Positions 1-8,370 of a stretch of 64,000 nt of DNA are shown piece by piece. Location: the NCBI GenBank assembly GCA_015060925.1, contig SUXM01000009.1, positions 1 through 64,000 on the forward strand, read 5' to 3'. Below the pieces are notes generated by a model, which saw nothing but the letters and a program-made list of their open reading frames with translations, was not told the origin of the DNA and did not search any database. A program made the translations under genes and the position numbers. Source of the DNA: Parabacteroides distasonis (GTDB lineage Bacteria > Bacteroidota > Bacteroidia > Bacteroidales > Tannerellaceae). Each line of letters opens with the position of its first letter. Position 1 is the stretch's first letter.

Positions 1-41
1 CTCTATCGTTCTGTTTCAGAACCTTATCTTAATTTCTGTAT

Positions 42-77
42 AATGACCAGAAAAACCGATCGTTTTTTTTGGTCATT
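42..77. repeat. Imperfect 36-bp palindrome, copy 1
   Basis: A self-complementary stretch centred on GATC (58-61), with arms AATGACCA and TGGTCATT and two non-pairing positions (50/69 and 56/63). A second, perfect copy lies 191 bp downstream. Read on the plus strand it also contains a 13-codon ORF, ATG at 43 and TGA at 82. Function unknown; it could be an operator, a structured RNA element or a dispersed repeat. Confidence 0.8.
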
Positions 78-104
78 TTTTTGAGGGAGAAGAGGAGAAA
101 ATAG

Positions 105-229
105 GCTTTGTACAAGAAAAGGGGTATTTTCGTCCTAAAATCGTATCCGATTGATAAGAAAGGGAATAGAATAGAAAAATATTTATGAAAAATAATTGTA
201 GGAATAAAAACTATATGTATTTTTGCAGT
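105..229 (+). repeat. 125-bp promoter module, copy A
   Basis: This block matches, in order and with the same overall length, the reverse complement of 37398-37522, which lies upstream of the large secreted protein gene. Shared blocks are GCTTTGTAC at the far end, a GGGG..TTTTCGT block, ATTGATAAGAA, and a 45-nt core (185-229) with a single mismatch. The core includes a consensus promoter. No convincing protein gene follows this copy. Confidence 0.8.
196..225 (+). promoter_or_regulatory. Bacteroidetes-type promoter in module A
   Basis: TTG at 196-198, a 19-nt spacer, then TATTTTTG at 218-225, an exact fit to the Bacteroidetes sigma-ABfr consensus TTG-N19/20-TAnnTTTG. Transcription would begin around 230, directly at the edge of the perfect palindrome at 233-272. 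Confidence 0.75.
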
Positions 230-232
230 GTG

Positions 233-272
233 AAAATGACCAAAAAAAACGATCGTTTTTTTTGGTCATTTT
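233..272. repeat. Perfect 40-bp palindrome, copy 2
   Basis: Every position from 233 to 272 pairs with its mirror position around the centre at 252/253 (GATC). A transcript from the promoter at 196-225 would begin with this hairpin. The same bases hold a 14-codon ORF, ATG at 236 and TAG at 278, peptide MTKKNDRFFWSFLF; copy 1 would give MTRKTDRFFWSFF. Both differences change the amino acid, so nothing shows that the peptide is under selection. Confidence 0.85.
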
Positions 273-280
273 TGTTTTAG

Positions 281-632
281 TAAGCAACTGTTTATCAGGC
301 GTTTACTATTTTTTCACCTCTCTCATTTACTGCCGTATGAGCGGTGTATGGTCATTTCCTCCGTTTTTCGTTAAATCACTCATGCTAAGCGACTTAACAT
401 TTATTGCCCATCGCTTCTCTTTCCGTTGCCTGTCCTTTTAGAGCCGACAAAGGGCTTTTCGGAGGTTCCAAGTGTTGCGTTTTCTTAAAAAAGTTCCAAA
501 AATTCCCTATGGTACATCCGGAGAAGTCACACTTTTTCCTTCGGTTGTTTTTTGAAAATAACCGGCTCCTAATGGATTAAGAAGGTTTTGGAGTTTATCT
601 TGGCTCTGTTGAATTTTGTGTTCCATTTCAAA
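281..632. other. Gene-poor intergenic stretch
   Basis: No convincing protein or RNA gene is visible. Short open frames on both strands lack conserved motifs and plausible starts. A plus-strand RNA from the module A promoter could cross this stretch and stop at the terminator at 660-697, giving a candidate untranslated RNA of about 460 nt. That is inference from the promoter and terminator positions only. Confidence 0.4.
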
Positions 633-655
633 CCGTCAGACACGCCGCCTGACGG
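633..655. other. Short hairpin beside the rplQ terminator
   Basis: CCGTCAG at 633-639 pairs perfectly with CTGACGG at 649-655 around a 9-nt loop. It lies just beyond the terminator when read from rplQ. It may reinforce termination or belong to a plus-strand RNA. Confidence 0.5.
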
Positions 656-659
656 AGAA

Positions 660-697
660 TAAAAAAACCCGTCTCGTGATGAGACGGGCTTTTTTAT
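660..697. terminator. Bidirectional intrinsic terminator
   Basis: CCCGTCTC (668-675) pairs with GAGACGGG (681-688) around the loop GTGAT. An A7 run precedes the stem and a T6 run follows it after one base, so it can stop transcription in both directions. It lies 24 bp past the rplQ stop and closes the ribosomal superoperon. Confidence 0.9.
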
Positions 698-720
698 CTA
701 TTGATAAGAATCGTCCAATA

Positions 721-1185
721 TTATTCTGCAGCCTGTTCTTCTGTTGCAGGAGCTTCAGCAGCTGTAGATTTCTTACGAGAACGTCTTGTCTTAGCCGCTT
801 TCTTAGGAGCTTCTTTCAACATGTTTTCGTTGTAATCTACCAATTCAATGAAGCACATAGCAGCATTGTCACCCAAACGGTTACCAGTCTTCAAGATACG
901 AGTGTAACCACCCGGACGGTCACCGATCTTTTGAGATACTTCTTTGAATAATTCTGTTACAGCATATTTGTCCTGCAAATAGCTGAATACCACACGTCTT
1001 GAGTTAGTTGTATCCTCTTTAGACTTTGTGATAAGTGGTTCTACAAACTTACGAAGCGCTTTTGCCTTAGCCAAAGTGGTGAAGATTCTCTTATGTTTGA
1101 TAAGAGAACAAGCCATGTTAGAAAGCATAGCGTCACGGTGAGTGTTTGTACGACCTAAGTGGTTGAATTTTTTATTATGTCTCAT
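721..1185 (-). CDS. rplQ: 50S ribosomal protein L17
   Basis: bL17 is a 23S rRNA-binding protein needed for 50S assembly. The first ~115 residues match the family, beginning [20 protein letters not shown]. Residues ~125-154 form a Lys/Arg-rich then Ala/Glu-rich tail that the ~127-residue E. coli protein lacks; such tails are common in Bacteroidetes. It is the last gene of the superoperon, 9 nt after rpoA, and a strong terminator follows 24 bp beyond its stop. The order rpoA-rplQ is the classical end of the alpha operon. Confidence 0.97.
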   Translation of the reverse strand: MRHNKKFNHLGRTNTHRDAMLSNMACSLIKHKRIFTTLAKAKALRKFVEPLITKSKEDTTNSRRVVFSYLQDKYAVTELFKEVSQKIGDRPGGYTRILKTGNRLGDNAAMCFIELVDYNENMLKEAPKKAAKTRRSRKKSTAAEAPATEEQAAE

Positions 1186-1194
1186 CGCTTATAC

Positions 1195-2187
1195 TTACTC
1201 TTTATCTAATTTATATTTAGTGATATCCATACCGAATGAAAGGTTCAAGCTATCAAGCAGATCATCCAATTCAGTAAGAGATTTCTTACCGAAGTTACGG
1301 AACTTCAACAAATCGTTCTTGTTAAACTTAACCAACTCACCCAATGTTTCTACATCGGCAGCCTTCAAACAGTTCAACGCACGTACAGAAAGATCCATAT
1401 CGACCAACTTGCTCTTCAGCAATTGACGCATGTGAAGAACTTCTTCATCGAATTCTTCAGTACCATCCGTTTCAGCTGCTTCAATAGCGATCTTTTCATC
1501 AGAGAACAACATGAAATGGTGGATCAAAATCTTTGAAGCCTCTTTCAATGCCTCTTTCGGATGAATAGAACCGTCAGTGCTAATTTCAAGCACCAACTTT
1601 TCATAGTCAGTCTTCTGCTCTACACGGTAGTTTTCGATTGTGTACTTGACGTTGCGGATCGGCGTGTAAATAGAGTCGATAGCAATCACGTTTACATCTG
1701 CATTCGGATCTCTGTTTTCATCAGCCGGAACATATCCACGACCTTTGTTGATTGTCAATTCAATCTGGAAACCAGCCTTCGGGTCTAAACGACAAATAAC
1801 CAACTCTGGGTTCAATACTTCGAATCCGGTCAGCTGTTTACCTATATCACCGGCTTTGAACACTTCCGTACCCGAAACAGCAATACTTACCGTTTCATTC
1901 TCAATGTCATCTACAAGATGTTTGAAACGCACTTGCTTCAAATTCAGGATAATGTTAGTCACATCCTCCATCACGCCCGGGATAGCAGCGAACTCATTGT
2001 TCACTCCGTCGATTTTGATGGATGTAATAGCAAAACCTTCCAATGAGGACAAGAGAATACGGCGTAGAGCATTACCTACTGTAATACCATAGCCAGGCTC
2101 TAACGGACGAAACTCGAATTTACCGAAGAAGTTGTCCGCTTCCAACATTAATACTTTATCGGGTTTTTGAAATGCTAATATCGCCAT
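1195..2187 (-). CDS. rpoA: RNA polymerase alpha subunit
   Basis: The alpha dimer nucleates RNA polymerase assembly, and its C-terminal domain contacts DNA and activators. The 330-residue product has the N-terminal assembly domain (residues ~1-230, including [20 protein letters not shown]) and a C-terminal helix-hairpin-helix domain (~250-325). The start is the ATG at 2187 ([11 protein letters not shown]), the usual Bacteroidetes start; an in-frame ATG three codons upstream gives an unusual MIS extension. It lies between rpsD (12 nt gap) and rplQ (9 nt gap). Confidence 0.97.
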   Translation of the reverse strand: MAILAFQKPDKVLMLEADNFFGKFEFRPLEPGYGITVGNALRRILLSSLEGFAITSIKIDGVNNEFAAIPGVMEDVTNIILNLKQVRFKHLVDDIENETVSIAVSGTEVFKAGDIGKQLTGFEVLNPELVICRLDPKAGFQIELTINKGRGYVPADENRDPNADVNVIAIDSIYTPIRNVKYTIENYRVEQKTDYEKLVLEISTDGSIHPKEALKEASKILIHHFMLFSDEKIAIEAAETDGTEEFDEEVLHMRQLLKSKLVDMDLSVRALNCLKAADVETLGELVKFNKNDLLKFRNFGKKSLTELDDLLDSLNLSFGMDITKYKLDKE

Positions 2188-2199
2188 GGAAATCAATTA

Positions 2200-2805
2200 T
2201 TATTTAGAATACAATTCTACGATCAACTGTTCTTTAATGTTTTCAGGAATGTCAGCTCTTTCCGGCAAATGTAATAATTTGCCGCTCATAGAAGTCTGAT
2301 CCCATTCAATCCAAGGGTATTTGCTGTGGTTGAAACCAGACAATGCATCAGCAATTACTTCCAAAGATTTAGATCTTTCTCTAACACCAATGATCTGACC
2401 AGGTTTTACTGCGTAAGAAGGGATGTTAACTACCTTACCATCAACAGTGATGTGACGATGAGAAACCAACTGACGAGCTGCTGCACGAGTCTTAGCGATA
2501 CCCAAACGGTATACGATATTGTCTAAACGGCCTTCCAATAACTGCAAAAGCACTTCACCGGTAATACCTTTAGAACGAGAAGCCTTATCAAATAAGTTTC
2601 TAAACTGTTTTTCCAATACACCGTAAGTGTATTTAGCTTTCTGCTTCTCACGAAGCTGGATTCCGTACTCAGAAGTTTTTCTTTTGCGGGAATTTCCGTG
2701 CTGTCCGGGAGGATAGTTCTTCTTTGAAAGAACTTTATCCGGTCCAAATATTGCCTCACCAAACTTACGGGCAATTCTTGTTTTAGGTCCAGTATATCTT
2801 GCCAT
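2200..2805 (-). CDS. rpsD: 30S ribosomal protein S4
   Basis: uS4 is a primary 16S rRNA-binding protein that nucleates 30S assembly, and in some bacteria it represses its own operon. The 201 residues include the S4 RNA-binding domain at ~90-150 ([20 protein letters not shown]). The N-terminal region has no Cys cluster, so this is the Zn-free form. It is preceded by a 122-nt gap that can form a long imperfect stem, the largest gap in the downstream half of the superoperon, which could hold a regulatory leader. Confidence 0.97.
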   Translation of the reverse strand: MARYTGPKTRIARKFGEAIFGPDKVLSKKNYPPGQHGNSRKRKTSEYGIQLREKQKAKYTYGVLEKQFRNLFDKASRSKGITGEVLLQLLEGRLDNIVYRLGIAKTRAAARQLVSHRHITVDGKVVNIPSYAVKPGQIIGVRERSKSLEVIADALSGFNHSKYPWIEWDQTSMSGKLLHLPERADIPENIKEQLIVELYSK

Positions 2806-2831
2806 TTTTTATTGTTTTAATGTTCTAATCT

Positions 2832-2904
2832 GAATCTGGAACCGTGCAGCCGCGACTACAGAGAGGATAAGGTCTTTGTGTAATCTATTCACAATTCCGG
2901 ATTC
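2832..2904 (-). promoter_or_regulatory. Candidate structured leader upstream of rpsD
   Basis: Inside the 122-nt rpsK-rpsD gap, TTCCGGATTC (2895-2904) and GAATCTGGAA (2832-2841) are complementary at 9 of 10 positions in the minus-strand RNA, enclosing ~53 nt. S4 controls the alpha operon in several bacteria, so a feedback site here would make sense. Only the inverted repeat and the unusually long gap are observed; the function is inferred. Confidence 0.35.
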
Positions 2905-2927
2905 AATGTTCAAGAAACTATAATTAA

Positions 2928-3317
2928 TTATACTCTTCTCTTTTTAGGAGGACGACAACCATTGTGTGGCAACGGAGTAACGTCAATGATTTCAGTTACT
3001 TCAATACCTGCACCGTGGATAGTTCTGATAGCAGACTCACGTCCGTTACCCGGTCCCTTCACGTATACCTTTACTTTTCTCAAACCAAGATCATAAGCTA
3101 CTTTTGCACAATCCTGAGCTGCCATCTGAGCGGCATACGGAGTGTTCTTTTTAGAGCTTCTGAATCCCATCTTTCCGGCAGAAGACCAGCTGATTACTTG
3201 ACCTTCACTGTTTGCCAAAGATACGATAATGTTGTTAAAAGAAGAATGAATATGAGCCTGACCGTATGCGTCAACTTTTACATTTCTCTTCTTTGCTGCG
3301 ACTGTTTTCTTTGCCAT
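2928..3317 (-). CDS. rpsK: 30S ribosomal protein S11
   Basis: uS11 sits on the 30S platform and helps shape the site that receives mRNA. The 129 residues match the family length. [20 protein letters not shown] is the hallmark central motif, and the basic C-terminus [11 protein letters not shown] contacts rRNA. The start [14 protein letters not shown] gives the usual lysine-rich N-terminus. It follows rpsM by 11 nt and is separated from rpsD by the 122-nt gap. Confidence 0.97.
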   Translation of the reverse strand: MAKKTVAAKKRNVKVDAYGQAHIHSSFNNIIVSLANSEGQVISWSSAGKMGFRSSKKNTPYAAQMAAQDCAKVAYDLGLRKVKVYVKGPGNGRESAIRTIHGAGIEVTEIIDVTPLPHNGCRPPKKRRV

Positions 3318-3328
3318 ATCAACTCTTA

Positions 3329-3709
3329 TTATTTAGTAGCTTTTTTCTTATTTGCAACCGTTTTCTTCTTACCCTTACGAGTACGAGCGTTGTTCTTTGT
3401 GCTCTGGCCTCTCAAAGGCAAACCAATACGGTGACGAACACCTCTGTAACATCCGATATCCATCAAACGTTTGATGTTTAATTGGATTTCTGAACGAAGA
3501 TCACCTTCTACTTTGTATTCAGCTCCGATGATTTCACGAACCTTAGCAGCTTGGTCATCTGTCCAATCTTTCACTTTGATATCACGATCAATACCTGCCT
3601 TATCTAAAATAGATTTTGAAGCGCTACGACCGATACCGAAAATATAGGTCAAGGCAATTTCTCCTCTTTTATTTTGCGGCAAATCTACACCAACGATTCT
3701 TATAGCCAT
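3329..3709 (-). CDS. rpsM: 30S ribosomal protein S13
   Basis: uS13 lies in the 30S head and forms bridges to the 50S subunit. The product has 126 residues against ~118 in E. coli. It starts with the typical [20 protein letters not shown], carries the helix-two-turn-helix region ([18 protein letters not shown]), and has the [20 protein letters not shown] motif followed by a lysine-rich tail that reaches toward P-site tRNA. It lies 36 nt after rpmJ and 11 nt before rpsK. Confidence 0.97.
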   Translation of the reverse strand: MAIRIVGVDLPQNKRGEIALTYIFGIGRSASKSILDKAGIDRDIKVKDWTDDQAAKVREIIGAEYKVEGDLRSEIQLNIKRLMDIGCYRGVRHRIGLPLRGQSTKNNARTRKGKKKTVANKKKATK

Positions 3710-3745
3710 ATTATTTACTTAAATTTCTTTGCAAAAATAATAAAA

Positions 3746-3862
3746 TTATCCTTGACGTTGTTTATACTTAGGATTTTTCTTGTTAATTACGTATAAGCGA
3801 CCCTTTCTTCTCACGATTTTACATTCCGGAGTACGCTTCTTTAAAGATGCTCTTACTTTCAT
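3746..3862 (-). CDS. rpmJ: 50S ribosomal protein L36
   Basis: bL36 is the smallest large-subunit protein and binds 23S rRNA near the peptidyl-transferase region. The sequence translates to 38 residues, [20 protein letters not shown] at the start and YKQRQG at the end. It has only one Cys and lacks the C-C-C-H zinc-ribbon ligands of the Zn form, so it is a Zn-independent type. It sits 16 nt after infA and 36 nt before rpsM, the standard position. Confidence 0.95.
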   Translation of the reverse strand: MKVRASLKKRTPECKIVRRKGRLYVINKKNPKYKQRQG

Positions 3863-3878
3863 ATCTTATGTTGTTTTT

Positions 3879-4097
3879 TTATTTATATCTAAAAGCAATT
3901 CTACCTTTCGTCAAATCGTACGGAGACATTTCTACCTTTACCTTGTCACCGGGAAGAATCTTGATATAATGCATACGCATCTTTCCCGAAATGTGTGCGG
4001 TAATCTCATGCCCGTTCTCCAATTCTACACGAAACATAGCATTTGATAATGCTTCAACTATAACTCCATCTTGTTCAATTGCTGACTGTTTAGCCAT
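3879..4097 (-). CDS. infA: Translation initiation factor IF-1
   Basis: IF-1 is an S1-type OB-fold protein that occupies the 30S A site during initiation. The 72-residue product [20 protein letters not shown]... matches the family length exactly. The in-frame ATG three codons upstream would add MRF and run closer to map, so the ATG at 4097 is preferred. It lies between map (9 nt gap) and rpmJ (16 nt gap), the conserved spc/alpha junction. Confidence 0.96.
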   Translation of the reverse strand: MAKQSAIEQDGVIVEALSNAMFRVELENGHEITAHISGKMRMHYIKILPGDKVKVEMSPYDLTKGRIAFRYK

Positions 4098-4106
4098 AAA
4101 TCTCAA

Positions 4107-4892
4107 TTAAATTGCGTTATTTCCTAAAACTTCTTCTAAAAATTCAAATGAAGATAAGATTTGCGGACCTTCCGGACGTATCGCTATGCAATGCTCGAAA
4201 TGTGCCGAACATTTGCGATCTTTCGTACGAACTGTCCATCCATCACGTTCAAAAACGACATTTTTACTCCCTCTGTTGATCATCGGCTCAATGCAAATAC
4301 ACATACCGTTTCTCAACAATGGACCACATCCCGGACGACCATAATTGGGCACTTCCGGTTCTTCATGCATCTTACGACCGATACCGTGACCAACCAACTC
4401 TCTTACGACCGAGTATCCTCTCGATTCACAATAGGTCTGCACAGTGTTGCTAATATCACCTAAACGGCGACCTTCGATCGCATGACGGATGCCTTCATAA
4501 AGCGACTCTTTGGTTGTCTTCAACAATGCTCTTGTATCCGCATCTACCTCCCCTACACAAAATGTATAGGCCGAGTCACCAACAAATCCGTTCAAAATAG
4601 TTCCACAATCCACCGAAATAATATCACCCTCTTTCAAAACTGCTTTTGCTGAAGGGATACCATGTACCACCTGTTCATTCACTGAGGCACAAATGGAATT
4701 GGGGAAACCACCATATCCTAAAAAGGCAGGAACCGCACCATTATCTCTAATGAATTCCTCTGCAATCTTATCAAGTTGAAGCGTATTGACCCCCGGAGCG
4801 ATGTGTTTAGCAATCTCTGCCAACGTCTTGCCCACCAACTGGTTTGCAGCACGCATCAACTCAATCTCTTCATCTGTCTTTAAATAGATCAT
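4107..4892 (-). CDS. map: Methionine aminopeptidase, type I
   Basis: This enzyme removes the initiator methionine from nascent proteins using two divalent metal ions. All five metal ligands of the pita-bread fold are visible in the 261-residue sequence: Asp95 (SVDCG), Asp106 (GDSAYTF), His169 (GHGIG), Glu202 (IEPM) and Glu233 (HFEH); His78 (VVHGIP) is the substrate-binding histidine. It lies 5 nt after secY and 9 nt before infA. There is no adk gene between secY and map, unlike in Bacillus. Confidence 0.97.
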   Translation of the reverse strand: MIYLKTDEEIELMRAANQLVGKTLAEIAKHIAPGVNTLQLDKIAEEFIRDNGAVPAFLGYGGFPNSICASVNEQVVHGIPSAKAVLKEGDIISVDCGTILNGFVGDSAYTFCVGEVDADTRALLKTTKESLYEGIRHAIEGRRLGDISNTVQTYCESRGYSVVRELVGHGIGRKMHEEPEVPNYGRPGCGPLLRNGMCICIEPMINRGSKNVVFERDGWTVRTKDRKCSAHFEHCIAIRPEGPQILSSFEFLEEVLGNNAI

Positions 4893-4897
4893 TCTAA

Positions 4898-6238
4898 TTA
4901 ATAAGCACCAGCTGCTCCTGAGCGGCCTTTAATTCTTCCTGACTTTAACAAACCGTCATAATGACGCATCAACAAATGACTTTCTACCTGCTGTAATGTA
5001 TCCAACACCACTCCAACCAAAATCAACAAAGATGTACCACCAAAGAATTGAGAGAATTCCATACTTACTCCGGCCAAACGAGCAAAGGCTGGCATGATAG
5101 CTACCAATGCAAGGAAAAAGGCACCTGGCAAAGTAATACGGTCCATAATGGTATCCAAGTAATCCTTGGTATTCTTACCCGGTTTAACACCTGGGATGAA
5201 ACCATTATTTCTCTTCAAATCATCAGACATCTGAGTCGGGTTGATTGTAATAGCTGTATAGAAATAGGTAAATAGGATAATCAACACAGCAAAAACGAAG
5301 TTATACCAAAAACCGGTATTGTCCATAAACGCAGTCACAAACGCAGACTGTTCGCCTGTATTTGAAAAACCTACGATGGAAATAGGAATAAACATGATTG
5401 CCTGAGCAAAGATGATAGGCATCACATTGGCAGCATTCACCTTTAATGGGATATACTGACGTGCACCACCATACTGCTTATTACCTACAATACGTTTAGC
5501 ATACTGTACAGGTACCTTACGAGTTCCCTGTACCAACATAATAGCACCTGCAATTACCAACAAAAGGAATAGCATTTCAAATAGGAACCATACCAAACCA
5601 CCGGTCTTTTCACTTGTTCTGGAAATGAATTCTTGGAACAATGAATGCGGCAAGCGTGCGATGATACCTACCAAGATGATAAATGAAATACCATTACCTA
5701 CACCTTTATCTGTAATTCTTTCACCTAACCATAAGATAAACATACTTCCAGCAGCCAAAATAACTGTAGAAGAGATTGTAAACCAGATACCTCCCGGAAG
5801 AGATGTTCCGACAGCGTTCAACTGTACGCTCAAGTTTACAAGATATGTTGGTCCTTGGAATAAAAGGATAGCTACAGTCAGATAACGTGTCCACTGGTTG
5901 ATTTTACGACGACCACTCTCACCTTCTCTCTGTAATTTCTGGAAAGAAGGAACAGCGATAGCCATCAACTGCATCACGATAGAAGCAGATATATACGGCA
6001 TAATCCCTAATGCAAAAATAGAAGCATTAGAGAAAGCACCACCAGAGAACATATCCAACAAAGCGAGCAATCCGCCTCTTGTCTGTTCTTGTAAAGCTGT
6101 TAAAGCTTTAGGATCAATACCCGGAAGAACTACGTATGTACCGAAGCGATAGATAGCCACGAACAAAAGAGTAGTGAGGATCCGATTTCTCAGATCCTCA
6201 ATCTTCCAGATATTCTTTATTGTTTCAACTGCTCTCAT
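4898..6238 (-). CDS. secY: Preprotein translocase subunit SecY
   Basis: SecY forms the protein-conducting channel of the Sec translocon in the inner membrane. The product has 446 residues with about ten hydrophobic segments, including the family stretch around GIDPKALTAL (plug region) and ITINPTQMSDDLKRNNGFIP in the cytosolic loop that docks ribosome or SecA. The ATG at 6238 (MRAVETIKNIWK) is chosen; an upstream ATG at 6265 would overlap rplO and add an atypical extension. Gap to rplO is 4 nt. Confidence 0.96.
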   Translation of the reverse strand: MRAVETIKNIWKIEDLRNRILTTLLFVAIYRFGTYVVLPGIDPKALTALQEQTRGGLLALLDMFSGGAFSNASIFALGIMPYISASIVMQLMAIAVPSFQKLQREGESGRRKINQWTRYLTVAILLFQGPTYLVNLSVQLNAVGTSLPGGIWFTISSTVILAAGSMFILWLGERITDKGVGNGISFIILVGIIARLPHSLFQEFISRTSEKTGGLVWFLFEMLFLLLVIAGAIMLVQGTRKVPVQYAKRIVGNKQYGGARQYIPLKVNAANVMPIIFAQAIMFIPISIVGFSNTGEQSAFVTAFMDNTGFWYNFVFAVLIILFTYFYTAITINPTQMSDDLKRNNGFIPGVKPGKNTKDYLDTIMDRITLPGAFFLALVAIMPAFARLAGVSMEFSQFFGGTSLLILVGVVLDTLQQVESHLLMRHYDGLLKSGRIKGRSGAAGAY

Positions 6239-6242
6239 TATA

Positions 6243-6689
6243 TTAGAGTTTAACAACAGTTCCACCTACTGCCTGGATAGCAGCTTCAGCACTCTTAGAG
6301 AAAGCATGAGCTTCAACTTCAAGTTTAACTGTCAAATTGCCATTACCAAGAATCTTAACCAACTGTGAAGCTGAAATGAAACCAGCATTCACCAATTCTT
6401 CAACACCTACTTTTGCCAACTGATTAGCTTCAGCCAAAGTCTGCAATGTAGAAAGATTGATTGCTTTATATTCAACGCGGTTAATATTCTTGAAACCAAA
6501 TTTAGGTAAGCGTCTTTGAATTGGCATCTGACCACCTTCAAAACCGATCTTGTTTTTGTAACCAGATCTTGACTTCGCACCTTTATGACCTCTTGTTGAA
6601 GTTCCACCTAATCCAGAACCTGGACCACGGCCAATTCTTTTTCTGGTCTTGATAGAGCCTTCAGCTGGTTTTAAATTTGATAAATTCAT
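6243..6689 (-). CDS. rplO: 50S ribosomal protein L15
   Basis: uL15 is a late-assembly 23S rRNA-binding protein. The 148 residues begin MNLSNLKPAEGS and carry the basic glycine-rich stretch RIGRGPGSGLGGTSTRGHKG of the N-terminal tail, followed by the globular domain ending AVGGTVVKL. The ATG at 6689 is preferred over one at 6710, which adds seven non-conserved residues. Overlapping or nearly touching neighbours: 27 nt from rpmD, 4 nt to secY. Confidence 0.96.
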   Translation of the reverse strand: MNLSNLKPAEGSIKTRKRIGRGPGSGLGGTSTRGHKGAKSRSGYKNKIGFEGGQMPIQRRLPKFGFKNINRVEYKAINLSTLQTLAEANQLAKVGVEELVNAGFISASQLVKILGNGNLTVKLEVEAHAFSKSAEAAIQAVGGTVVKL

Positions 6690-6716
6690 ATCGTATAATT
6701 TATTTTTCAACCGTTA

Positions 6717-6893
6717 TTACTTAACTACAGAAACTAAATGTTTCACTTTCTCAACCATACCCAGAATAGCCGGAGTAGCTTCATGTTCTACTACTTGGTT
6801 CATTTTCTTTAGACCCAATGCTGCAAGCGTTCTCTTCTGGTCTTTCGGGCAATTAATTTTACTTTTTGTCTGTTTAACCTTAATAGTTGCCAT
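6717..6893 (-). CDS. rpmD: 50S ribosomal protein L30
   Basis: uL30 is a small 50S protein. Direct translation of this short gene gives 58 residues: it begins MATIKVKQTKSKINCPKDQK, continues through TLAALGLKKMNQ and ends VKHLVSVVK, matching the ~59-residue family. It lies between rpsE (19 nt gap) and rplO (27 nt gap), the expected position in the spc cluster. Confidence 0.95.
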   Translation of the reverse strand: MATIKVKQTKSKINCPKDQKRTLAALGLKKMNQVVEHEATPAILGMVEKVKHLVSVVK

Positions 6894-6912
6894 AACTTAT
6901 AATCCTCCCTAA

Positions 6913-7437
6913 TTAACCTTTGAATACTTTTTCAACTGAAACACCTCTGTTCTGAGCAACTGTCATCGGGCTTCTCAACTCACTAAGTGCAGCAATAGTT
7001 GCTTTCACTAAGTTGTGAGGGTTAGAAGAACCTTTTGACTTAGCCAAAACGTCTGTAATACCTACACTTTCCAATACGGCACGCATCGCACCACCGGCCT
7101 TAACACCAGTACCGTGAGATGCCGGTTTGATCAATACCTGAGCACCACCGAATTTAGCCAATTGTTCGTGAGGAATTGTTCCTTTATGAACCGGAACTCT
7201 GATCAAGTTTTTCTTAGCAGCTTCAACGCCTTTTGCTATAGCTGTTGTTACTTCACCGGCTTTACCTAAGCCCCAACCAATGATACCGTCTTCATTACCT
7301 ACTACTACAATAGCAGCAAAACTGAATGTACGTCCACCCTTGGTTACTTTAGTTACGCGGTTGATTGCAACCAAACGGTCCTTCAACTCTATGTCGTTGG
7401 TTGATTTAACTCTATTATTAACTCCTGCCATCTTCAT
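6913..7437 (-). CDS. rpsE: 30S ribosomal protein S5
   Basis: uS5 lines the mRNA entry channel and affects decoding accuracy. The product has 174 residues, with the S5 dsRBD-like domain ([20 protein letters not shown]) and the C-terminal domain ([20 protein letters not shown]). The start ATG at 7437 overlaps the rplR stop as TAATG, suggesting translational coupling; an ATG two codons later (MAGVNN) is an alternative. Gap to rpmD is 19 nt. Confidence 0.96.
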   Translation of the reverse strand: MKMAGVNNRVKSTNDIELKDRLVAINRVTKVTKGGRTFSFAAIVVVGNEDGIIGWGLGKAGEVTTAIAKGVEAAKKNLIRVPVHKGTIPHEQLAKFGGAQVLIKPASHGTGVKAGGAMRAVLESVGITDVLAKSKGSSNPHNLVKATIAALSELRSPMTVAQNRGVSVEKVFKG

Positions 7438-7781
7438 TAAAATTTAAGGCCGCCGTTACGTGCAGCATCAGCTAATTCTTTAATTCTCCCATGATACAGG
7501 TAACCGCTACGATCAAAAACAACAGCTTGTACACCAGCTTCTTGAGCTACTTTTGCGATCTGTTCTCCAACCTTTGCAGCAATCTCTTTTTTCGGAGCTT
7601 TCACATCCATCTTCAATGAGGATGCAGCAGCTAAAGTCTTACCTGTAGTATCGTCTATAACCTGTGCATAGATCTGTTTGTTACTTCTAAACACAGTCAG
7701 GCGCGGACGTTCAGGAGTTCCTGATATTTTTCCGCGTACGCCTGCTTTTATCTTTAATCTTCTTTCTTGCTTCGTTGTCAT
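7437..7781 (-). CDS. rplR: 50S ribosomal protein L18
   Basis: uL18 binds 5S rRNA and joins it to the central protuberance. The 114 residues include [20 protein letters not shown] and the C-terminal [20 protein letters not shown] motif, both characteristic. Its stop overlaps the rpsE start by one base (TAATG). It lies 21 nt after rplF. Confidence 0.97.
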   Translation of the reverse strand: MTTKQERRLKIKAGVRGKISGTPERPRLTVFRSNKQIYAQVIDDTTGKTLAAASSLKMDVKAPKKEIAAKVGEQIAKVAQEAGVQAVVFDRSGYLYHGRIKELADAARNGGLKF

Positions 7782-7802
7782 GATAATTTCAGTTTACGTA
7801 GA

Positions 7803-8354
7803 TTACTTACCTGCTGATTTACCAGACTTTCTGCGAATTTCTTCACCCACAAACTTAATACCTTTTCCTTTGTATGGTTCAGGCATTCTGAATGAACGGA
7901 TCTTAGCACAGATTTGTCCTAGTAATTGTTTATCTGCAGACTCAAGGATAATAAGAGGATTCTTATTTCTTTCTGCTTTTGTTTCAACCTTCACCTCTTT
8001 AGGCAACTGCATATAAATATTGTGAGTAAAACCTAAAGATAAATCCAATAACTGACCTGTATTTGTCACACGGTAACCAACACCAACAAGTTCTAACTCT
8101 TTCTTGTATCCTTCTGAACAACCAATAACCATATTGTTGATCAAAGCACGATACAAACCGTGCAAAGCACGATGATTCTTCTCGTCTGTCGGACGTGTTA
8201 GATGGATAATACCATCTTCCAAAGATACTTTAATATCAGGATTGATAACCTGAGTCAATTCTCCTTTGGGACCTTTTACAGCCACTACATTATCCTTAAT
8301 AGTAACCGTAACACCGGCTGGTACCTGAATTGGCAATTTTCCTATTCTTGACAT
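7803..8354 (-). CDS. rplF: 50S ribosomal protein L6
   Basis: uL6 lies near the L7/L12 stalk base and contacts the sarcin-ricin region. The 183 residues (E. coli ~177) begin MSRIGKLPIQVPAGVTVTIK and contain two L6 domains, the second ending with the hallmark RMPEPYKGKGIKFVGEEIRR followed by a short basic tail. It sits 16 nt after rpsH and 21 nt before rplR. Confidence 0.97.
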   Translation of the reverse strand: MSRIGKLPIQVPAGVTVTIKDNVVAVKGPKGELTQVINPDIKVSLEDGIIHLTRPTDEKNHRALHGLYRALINNMVIGCSEGYKKELELVGVGYRVTNTGQLLDLSLGFTHNIYMQLPKEVKVETKAERNKNPLIILESADKQLLGQICAKIRSFRMPEPYKGKGIKFVGEEIRRKSGKSAGK

Positions 8355-8370
8355 TCTTCTTTCCTCCTAA

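Noticed and set aside
223-441. 72-codon plus-strand frame after the promoter module
   Set aside because: Its first ATG lies before the predicted transcript start, its 5' part is just the palindrome read in another frame, and the rest has no conserved motif.
616-951. Plus-strand frame over the rplQ terminator and 3' end
   Set aside because: It runs through the terminator and is the antisense shadow of rplQ.
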